Made by a program: the position numbers and the translations under genes | Shown here: one piece after another, positions 58,287-64,000 of the stretch | Numbering within the stretch: the stretch's first letter is position 1 | Layout: each line of letters starts with the position of its first letter | The notes under the pieces: generated by a model | Databases searched by the model: none | The model's input: only the letters and a program-made list of their open reading frames with translations | Told to the model about the DNA's origin: nothing | NCBI RefSeq assembly: GCF_005047355.1 | Contig: NZ_SUMC01000005.1 | Span: forward strand, 186,001-250,000 | DNA: 64,000 nt | Reading direction: 5' to 3' | DNA from: Actinacidiphila oryziradicis | GTDB lineage: Bacteria > Actinomycetota > Actinomycetes > Streptomycetales > Streptomycetaceae

Positions 58287-60083
58287 ATGGATCGTCCGTC
58301 CTCTTCCCGTCCCTTCCCCGTGATCGCCGTTGTCGGTCTGGGCACCATGGGCGCCGGTATCGCCGAGGTCCTGGCCCGTGCGGGCCACGAGGTCATCGGC
58401 ATCGACATCAGCGACCAGGCCGCGGCGCGCGCCATCGCCGCTCTGGAGTCCTCCACCGCCCGCGCCGTGCGACGCGAGCGGCTCACCGATTCCGAGCGCG
58501 GCGACGTCCTCGCCCGTTTCCGCACGTTTCCCGATCTGCGGGCCGCGGCCGAGGCCGACCTGGTGATCGAGGTCGTGGACGAGCGTTTCGAGGCCAAGAG
58601 CGAGGTGTTCGCGGCGCTCGACCGGATCGTCAAGCCCGACGCCATCCTGGCCACCGGCACCAACGCGCTGTCCGTCACCAGGCTGGCGTCCCGCACCTCG
58701 CGCCCGGACCGGGTGCTCGGTCTGCATTTCTTCGCGCCGGTGCCTGCCATGAAGCTGGTCGAGGTGGCGCCGACGGTGCTGACCTCGCAGGAGACGACGG
58801 ACTCGGTCACCGGCCTGGTGCGCGCGCTCGGCAAGGAGCCGGTGCCGGTGGGCGACCGCCCGGGGTTCATAGCCGACGGCCTGCTCTTCGGCTATCTGAA
58901 CCAGGCCGCCGCGATGTTCGAGGCCCGGTACGCGACCCGCGAGGACATCGACGCGGCGATGCGGCTCGGCTGCGGCCTGCCGATGGGCCCGCTGGCGCTG
59001 CTCGACCTGATCGGCATCGACACCGCGCAGACCGTTCTGGAAGCGATGTACGAGGCCTCGGGCGACCGGCTGCACGCCCCCACGCCTGTGCTCAAGCAGC
59101 TCGCCGCCGCGGGCCTGCTGGGCCGTAAGTCCGGCCGCGGCTTCTACACCTACGAGATCCCGGGCGGTTCCACCACCGTGCCCGATGCCGACACGCCCGG
59201 CGGGGCCGCGAACGCGACACCAGGGCGCGGGATCAGCAGCATCGGTGTCGCCGGGTCGGGCACCATGGCGGCCGGCATCGCCGAGGTGTTCGCCAAGGCG
59301 GGATACGAGGTGGTACTCGCAGCCCGTGGCCAGGAGAAGGCCGACCAGGCCCTGGCGCGGCTGGCGAAGTCCCTGGACCGGTCGGTCGCCAAGGGCCGCC
59401 TCACGCAGGAGCAGCGCGACGCGGCCGTCGCCCGGGTCTCCCCGGCAGGCTCCCTGGACGCGTTCGCGGAGGTGGACCTGGCGGTGGAGGCGGTCGCCGA
59501 GGACCTGGCGGTCAAGCAGCAGCTCTTCGCGACACTGGACAAGGTCTGCAAGCCGGGCGCGGTGCTGGCCACCACGACCTCCTCGCTCCCCGTGGTGGCC
59601 GTGGCCATGGCCACGTCCCGCCCGCAGGATGTCGTCGGGATGCACTTCTTCAACCCGGCACCGGCGATGAAGCTGGTCGAGGTGGTGCGTACGGTGCTGA
59701 CCGCCGACGATGTCCACGCCACCGTCCACGAGGTGTGCGGCAGCATCGGGAAGCACGCCGTGGACTGCGGCGACCGGGCCGGTTTCATCGTCAACGCGCT
59801 GCTGTTCCCGTATCTGAACAACGCCGTGAAGATGGTCGAGGAGCACTACGCCACGGTCGAGGCGATCGACTCGGCGATGAAGCTCGGGGGCGGCTATCCG
59901 ATGGGCCCGTTCGAACTGCTCGATGTTGTCGGCCTGGATGTGTCGCTGGCGATCGAGCAGGTGCTGCACCAGGAGTTCCGCGACCCGGGCCTGGCGCCCG
60001 CACCACTGCTGGAGCACCTCGTCGCGGCGGGATGCCTGGGCCGGAAGACCGGCCGCGGCTTCCGTGAGCATGCCCGGCGCTGA
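58287..60083 (+). CDS. Tandem-fused 3-hydroxyacyl-CoA (3-hydroxybutyryl-CoA) dehydrogenase
   Basis: A 598-residue protein consisting of two complete 3-hydroxyacyl-CoA dehydrogenase units. Unit one starts VVGLGTMGAGIAEVLARAG (about 13-31) with LGLHFFAPVPAMKLVEV and a C-terminal GLLGRKSGRGFYTYE. Unit two starts GVAGSGTMAAGIAEVFAKAG (about 325) with VGMHFFNPAPAMKLVEV and CLGRKTGRGF. Each unit has the catalytic histidine and glutamate. It interconverts (S)-3-hydroxyacyl-CoA and 3-oxoacyl-CoA, feeding crotonyl-CoA to the Ccr encoded downstream. ATG 58287 has GGAG upstream. A terminator hairpin at 60097-60119 follows. Confidence 0.93.
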   Translation: MDRPSSSRPFPVIAVVGLGTMGAGIAEVLARAGHEVIGIDISDQAAARAIAALESSTARAVRRERLTDSERGDVLARFRTFPDLRAAAEADLVIEVVDERFEAKSEVFAALDRIVKPDAILATGTNALSVTRLASRTSRPDRVLGLHFFAPVPAMKLVEVAPTVLTSQETTDSVTGLVRALGKEPVPVGDRPGFIADGLLFGYLNQAAAMFEARYATREDIDAAMRLGCGLPMGPLALLDLIGIDTAQTVLEAMYEASGDRLHAPTPVLKQLAAAGLLGRKSGRGFYTYEIPGGSTTVPDADTPGGAANATPGRGISSIGVAGSGTMAAGIAEVFAKAGYEVVLAARGQEKADQALARLAKSLDRSVAKGRLTQEQRDAAVARVSPAGSLDAFAEVDLAVEAVAEDLAVKQQLFATLDKVCKPGAVLATTTSSLPVVAVAMATSRPQDVVGMHFFNPAPAMKLVEVVRTVLTADDVHATVHEVCGSIGKHAVDCGDRAGFIVNALLFPYLNNAVKMVEEHYATVEAIDSAMKLGGGYPMGPFELLDVVGLDVSLAIEQVLHQEFRDPGLAPAPLLEHLVAAGCLGRKTGRGFREHARR

Positions 60084-60096
60084 TCAGTACGCGGGC

Positions 60097-60119
60097 GGGG
60101 CGGCCGGTCCGGCCGCCCC
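60097..60119 (+). terminator. Terminator after the hydroxyacyl-CoA dehydrogenase
   Basis: Perfect 9-base stem ggggcggcc / ggccgcccc with a 5-base loop, 14 bases after the stop. Confidence 0.65.
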
Positions 60120-60278
60120 GGGATTCCCGCTCGGGCGGGGAAACGCAGTACCGTCCCCGCGTGACTCCTCCCCAGGCAAAACCCGGGGCTTCTCAATTGG
60201 CCACTGGCGTAGCCTCATGACGGACAAGCCCTGCCCGGTGCCTTGCGGCACGTCACGTAGCTCAGCAAGGAACGATGG

Positions 60279-61043
60279 ATGGCCCAGCCCGTCAAGCCCG
60301 CGCGTACGACCGTCGCTTCCGCCCAGCGCCACCGCGTACGGCAGGACCTGGCGGCGGCCGCGATGCACCTGTTCGCGACGCAGGGGTACGAGGCGACGAC
60401 GGTGGACGAGATCGCGGCGGCGGCCGGGGTGGCCCGGCGTACCTTTTTCCGGCACTTCCGGTCCAAGGAGGAGGTGATCTTCCCGGACCATGACGACACC
60501 CTGGTCCGGGTGCAGGCGGTGCTGGACGACGCGGAGCCGCGCGAGCACCCGTTGGACACCGTGTGCCGGGGCATCACCGAGGTGCTGCGGATGTACGCGG
60601 AGTCCCCCGAGGTTTCCGTGGAGCGGTACCGCCTGATCCGGGAGGTGTCGGCGCTCCGGGAGCGCGAGATCACCTCGGTGGCCCGCTACGAGCGGCTGTT
60701 CACCCGGTATCTGCTGGGCCACTTCGACGAGGCGGCGCACCGCGACGGGGACGACGACCCGCTGCTGGCCGAGGTCGCCGCGTCCGCCGTGGTGGCGGCC
60801 CACAATCATGTGCTGCGGCGCTGGCTGCGGGCCGGAGGGAAGGGCGATGTGGAGGTACAGCTCGAACACGCCTTCGCGGTGATCAAGGAGACCTTCGGCA
60901 CCGGCATCGGCCTGGGCCGGCAGCCGCTCACGGCAGCCGCCAGCGCCTCCCGTGGCGGCGAGGTGGTCATCGCGGTGGCCCGGACCGATGCCTCCCCGGC
61001 GGAGGTCATGAACGCCATCGAGAAGGCACTCAAGCCCTCCTGA
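60279..61043 (+). CDS. TetR-family regulator of the ccr locus
   Basis: A 254-residue TetR regulator. The helix-turn-helix lies in MHLFATQGYEATTVDEIAAAAGVARRTFFRHFRSKEEVIF (residues 29-68). The ligand-binding part is helical and about 170 residues long. It sits between a hydroxyacyl-CoA dehydrogenase and crotonyl-CoA carboxylase/reductase, and may sense an acyl-CoA. ATG 60279 follows AAGGAACG; an overlapping ATG at 60275 is in another frame. A 13-base-stem terminator follows at 61064-61099, so ccr has its own promoter. The ligand is a guess. Confidence 0.9.
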   Translation: MAQPVKPARTTVASAQRHRVRQDLAAAAMHLFATQGYEATTVDEIAAAAGVARRTFFRHFRSKEEVIFPDHDDTLVRVQAVLDDAEPREHPLDTVCRGITEVLRMYAESPEVSVERYRLIREVSALREREITSVARYERLFTRYLLGHFDEAAHRDGDDDPLLAEVAASAVVAAHNHVLRRWLRAGGKGDVEVQLEHAFAVIKETFGTGIGLGRQPLTAAASASRGGEVVIAVARTDASPAEVMNAIEKALKPS

Positions 61044-61425
61044 CCTGCGTCTTCGCAGAATCCAACACGGCCGCCCACAGCTCCGCGGGCGGCCGTGTTG
61101 CGTACGCGTGAAAACTGTCGAGAATTGATGGCACGCAGTGTCTTTACGAGTGACACCCGGTGCCATACCGTGTTCCTTGTCCGGGCGGACGGCGTGCAGC
61201 GATCCAACGCACGCCGTCTGTCCCCAAAGGCCCGGACGCCTGCGTCACAGGCATCCCCGGACTCCGTCCGGGGGACCCCCGACCGCGCCACCAAGCGCAT
61301 CCGCTCCACCCGTGCGACCGTCACGGTCATCGCGCCACCCCGCCGAACCGACGGCACCATCAGATCCACGACATCCCGACGTTCCCTCAAGCGTCCCTAC
61401 GTCGCGCTTCGCCGGAGGCCCCACC
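61044..61425. other. Gap between the TetR gene and ccr: terminator plus ccr leader
   Basis: No gene is seen. The gap holds the terminator (61064-61099), AT-rich promoter-like DNA around 61110-61130, and short palindromes such as gtgtc...gacac (61138-61154) that could bind the TetR regulator. Confidence 0.45.
61064..61099 (+). terminator. Terminator after the TetR gene
   Basis: Perfect 13-base arms aacacggccgccc and gggcggccgtgtt with a 10-base loop, 20 bases after the stop. Confidence 0.75.
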
Positions 61426-62763
61426 GTGAAGGACATCCTCGACGCGATCCTCGCGTCAGACACCGCGGCCGCGGACATCGCGGCCCTGCCCCTCCCCGAG
61501 TCCTACCGTGCCATCACCGTCCACAAGGACGAGGCCGATATGTTCACCGGCCTCTCCAGCCGCGAGAAGGACCCGCGCAAGTCCATCCACCTGGACGATG
61601 TGCCGGTTCCCGAGCTCGGCCCGGGTGAGGCCCTGGTGGCCGTCATGGCCAGCTCGGTGAACTACAACTCCGTGTGGACCTCGATCTTCGAGCCGGTCCC
61701 CACCTTCGCCTTCCTGGAGCGGTACGGGAAGCTGTCCCCGCTGGGCAAGCGCCACGACCTGCCGTACCACATCATCGGCTCCGACCTCGCGGGCGTCGTG
61801 CTGCGCACCGGGCCGGGCGTCAACGCGTGGCATCCGGGCGACGAGGTCGTCGCGCACTGCCTGTCCGTCGAGCTGGAATCAGCAGACGGCCACAACGACA
61901 CCATGCTCGACCCCGAGCAGCGCATCTGGGGCTTCGAGACCAACTTCGGCGGCCTCGCCGAGATCGCCCTGGTCAAGTCCAACCAGCTGATGCCCAAGGC
62001 CGGGCACCTCAGCTGGGAGGAGGCCGCCTCCCCCGGCCTGGTCAACTCCACCGCCTACCGCCAGCTCGTCTCCCGCAACGGCGCCGGCATGAAGCAGGGC
62101 GACAACGTCCTCATCTGGGGCGCCAGCGGGGGTCTCGGCTCGTACGCCACCCAGCTCGCGCTGGCCGGCGGCGCCAACCCCGTCTGTGTGGTCTCCAGTC
62201 CCCAGAAGGCGGACCTCTGCCGCGCCATGGGCGCGGACGCGGTCATCGACCGTAACGCCGAGGGCTACCGGTTCTGGAAGGACGAGCACACCCAGGACCC
62301 CCGGGAATGGAAGCGGCTCGGCAAGCGGATCCGCGAGCTCACCGGTGGCGAGGACGTCGACATCGTCTTCGAACACCCCGGCCGCGAGACCTTCGGCGCC
62401 AGCGTCTACGTCACCCGCAAGGGCGGCACCATCGTCACCTGCGCCTCGACGAGTGGCTACACCCACGAGTACGACAACCGGTACCTTTGGATGAGCCTGA
62501 AGAAGATCGTCGGCTCGCACTTCGCCAACTACCGCGAGGCGTGGGAGGCCAACCGGCTCATCGCCAAGGGGAAGATCCACCCCACCCTCTCCAGGACGTA
62601 CGCCCTGGAGGAGACCGGCCAGGCCGCCTTCGACGTCCACCGCAACCTCCACCAGGGCAAGGTCGGGGTCCTCGCCCTCGCCCCGCAGGAGGGCCTGGGT
62701 GTGCGCGACGAGGAATTGCGTGCAAAGCACATCGACGCGATCAATCGTTTCCGGAATATCTGA
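61426..62763 (+). CDS. ccr: Crotonyl-CoA carboxylase/reductase
   Basis: A 445-residue NADPH-dependent medium-chain dehydrogenase/reductase. It converts crotonyl-CoA plus CO2 to ethylmalonyl-CoA, or without CO2 to butyryl-CoA. The family hallmarks are visible: VNYNSVWTSIFEP, HIIGSDLAGVVLRTG, the long ccr-specific insert with TNFGGLAEIALVKSNQLMPK, GASGGLGSYATQLAL for NADPH, and HPGRETFGASVYVTRKGGTIVTCA. GTG 61426 has GGAGG 9 bases upstream. meaA begins 10 bases after the stop, so the two are co-transcribed. This gives the ethylmalonyl-CoA pathway and extender units for polyketides. Confidence 0.96.
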   Translation: MKDILDAILASDTAAADIAALPLPESYRAITVHKDEADMFTGLSSREKDPRKSIHLDDVPVPELGPGEALVAVMASSVNYNSVWTSIFEPVPTFAFLERYGKLSPLGKRHDLPYHIIGSDLAGVVLRTGPGVNAWHPGDEVVAHCLSVELESADGHNDTMLDPEQRIWGFETNFGGLAEIALVKSNQLMPKAGHLSWEEAASPGLVNSTAYRQLVSRNGAGMKQGDNVLIWGASGGLGSYATQLALAGGANPVCVVSSPQKADLCRAMGADAVIDRNAEGYRFWKDEHTQDPREWKRLGKRIRELTGGEDVDIVFEHPGRETFGASVYVTRKGGTIVTCASTSGYTHEYDNRYLWMSLKKIVGSHFANYREAWEANRLIAKGKIHPTLSRTYALEETGQAAFDVHRNLHQGKVGVLALAPQEGLGVRDEELRAKHIDAINRFRNI

Positions 62764-62773
62764 GGCGGCCGCG

Positions 62774-64000
62774 ATGACTCACCCTGACGACCTGGGCTCG
62801 GCGAGCGAGCCAAACACCGGGTCGGAGCGCCCGGAGGAGAGGGAGCGCAAAAAAAGGGACCGCCCATGGCTGATGCGGACCTACGCCGGGCACTCCACCG
62901 CCGAGGCGTCCAACGAGCTCTACCGGCGCAACCTCGCCAAGGGCCAGACCGGCCTTTCGGTCGCGTTCGACCTCCCGACCCAGACCGGCTACGACCCCGA
63001 CCACATCCTCGCCCGCGGTGAGGTCGGCCGGGTCGGGGTCCCGGTGTCCCACCTCGGCGACATGCGCCGGCTCTTCCAGGACATCCCCCTGGAGGCGATG
63101 AACACCTCGATGACCATCAACGCCACCGCCATGTGGCTGCTGGCGCTCTATCAGGTGGTCGCCGAGGAACACGGCGCGAGCCTCGCCAAGCTCCAGGGCA
63201 CCACCCAGAACGACATCATCAAGGAGTACCTCTCGCGCGGGACGCATGTCTTCCCGCCCGGGCCGAGCCTCCGGCTGACGACCGACATGATCGCGTACAC
63301 GGTCGAGCACATCCCCAAGTGGAACCCGATCAACATCTGCAGCTACCACCTGCAGGAGGCCGGGGCAACGCCCGTCCAGGAGATCGCGTACGCGATGTCC
63401 ACCGCCATCGCGGTCCTGGACGCCGTACGGGACTCCGGCCAGGTGCCCCAGGAGCGGATGGGCGAGGTCGTCGGCCGGATCTCCTTCTTCGTCAACGCGG
63501 GTGTCCGCTTCATCGAGGAAATGTGCAAGATGCGGGCCTTCAACCGCATGTGGGACACCATCACCCGCGAGCGCTACGGCATCGAGGACCCCAAGCAGCG
63601 CCGCTTCCGCTACGGCGTCCAGGTGAACTCCCTCGGCCTCACCGAAGCCCAGCCGGAGAACAACGTCCAGCGCATCGTCCTGGAGATGCTGGCCGTCACC
63701 CTCTCCAAGGACGCCCGCGCCCGCGCCGTACAGCTCCCCGCCTGGAACGAGGCACTCGGCCTCCCCCGCCCCTGGGACCAGCAGTGGAGCCTGCGGATCC
63801 AGCAGGTCCTCGCCCACGAGAGCGACCTGCTGGAGTACGAGGACATCTTCGAGGGCTCGCGCGTCATCGAGGCCAAGGTCGACGAGATCGTCAAGACGGC
63901 CACCGCCGAGATCGACCGGGTCCAGGAGATGGGGGGCGCGATCCCCGCCGTCGAGTCCGGCTACCTCAAGTCGCAGCTGGTCTCCTCGCACGCCGAGCGC
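62774..64000 (+). CDS. meaA: Ethylmalonyl-CoA mutase-type protein MeaA (3' part beyond the window)
   Basis: Only the first 409 residues are in the window. After a charged N-terminal tail of about 30 residues come MRTYAGHSTAEASNELYRR and GQTGLSVAFDLPTQTGYDPD, then LEAMNTSMTINATAMWLLAL, KLQGTTQNDIIKEYLSRGTH and PINICSYHLQEAGATPVQEI, all shared with coenzyme-B12-dependent acyl-CoA mutases. The MeaA-like details and the position 10 bases after ccr favour (2R)-ethylmalonyl-CoA mutase over methylmalonyl-CoA mutase. The B12-binding DxHxxG motif would lie beyond the edge. ATG 62774 is the first start after the ccr stop. Confidence 0.93.
   Translation, partial: MTHPDDLGSASEPNTGSERPEERERKKRDRPWLMRTYAGHSTAEASNELYRRNLAKGQTGLSVAFDLPTQTGYDPDHILARGEVGRVGVPVSHLGDMRRLFQDIPLEAMNTSMTINATAMWLLALYQVVAEEHGASLAKLQGTTQNDIIKEYLSRGTHVFPPGPSLRLTTDMIAYTVEHIPKWNPINICSYHLQEAGATPVQEIAYAMSTAIAVLDAVRDSGQVPQERMGEVVGRISFFVNAGVRFIEEMCKMRAFNRMWDTITRERYGIEDPKQRRFRYGVQVNSLGLTEAQPENNVQRIVLEMLAVTLSKDARARAVQLPAWNEALGLPRPWDQQWSLRIQQVLAHESDLLEYEDIFEGSRVIEAKVDEIVKTATAEIDRVQEMGGAIPAVESGYLKSQLVSSHAER

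Noticed and set aside
1..64000. tRNA, rRNA or prophage structural genes
   Set aside because: No cloverleaf, rRNA or phage morphogenesis sequence was seen on either strand.

Overview
The window reads as a chromosomal segment of a Streptomyces. The DNA is very GC-rich, with frequent GTG starts and many 4-base GTGA or ATGA overlaps. It carries a complete conservon (cvnABCD-type operon), a DasR-type site before a chitin-active LPMO, an iron-box-controlled NIS-siderophore locus, a SpoIIE-type phosphatase with a C-terminal ATPase domain, and a ccr/meaA ethylmalonyl-CoA locus. The genus is inferred from gene content, since no rRNA or tRNA gene is present.

Region 1 (1-10.3 kb): an IucA/IucC-type siderophore synthetase cut by the window start and an ATP-grasp enzyme run leftward. 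They diverge from a FhuF-type ferric-siderophore reductase, and two iron boxes lie between them. Next come an OmpR-type two-component pair and a convergent four-gene peptidase operon (DppA M55, M20, S9, S66), which looks like peptide or muropeptide recycling.

Region 2 (10.3-22.6 kb): a scar of decayed IS701-transposase and RHS sequence precedes a roughly 10-kb glycan-use island. The island holds a ROK regulator, a sugar ABC transporter without its own ATPase, a GH38 alpha-mannosidase and a GH2 beta-galactosidase. An AA10 LPMO with a DasR-like operator follows.

Region 3 (22.7-33.6 kb): a broken MFS gene, then a tightly overlapped operon of acyl-CoA dehydrogenase, PIG-L deacetylase, NodS-like methyltransferase and GT2 glycosyltransferase that I cannot assign to a known pathway. 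After it come an isochorismatase-like hydrolase, a giant CtpI-like P-type ATPase divergent from a small membrane protein, and a methyltransferase.

Region 4 (33.7-46.6 kb): a PAS-GAF-PP2C-HATPase regulator, a polytopic membrane protein resembling GT-C enzymes, a DHA2-type MFS exporter fused to three carboxypeptidase-regulatory-like repeats, an SRPBCC protein, an Rv2578c-like radical SAM protein and the conservon.

Region 5 (46.6-57.3 kb) is more patchwork. It contains an integrase-like fragment, a VOC protein, an ABC-2 exporter and a sensor kinase truncated by an IS607-type element. That element keeps both its serine transposase and a TnpB with an intact RuvC triad. Further on are a MarR/tautomerase divergent pair, an orphan cytochrome c oxidase subunit I and a Tat-exported GH88/105 hydrolase.

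Region 6 (57.4-64 kb): a GNAT protein, then the ethylmalonyl-CoA locus: a tandem-fused 3-hydroxyacyl-CoA dehydrogenase, a TetR regulator, crotonyl-CoA carboxylase/reductase and the MeaA-type mutase, which is cut by the window end.
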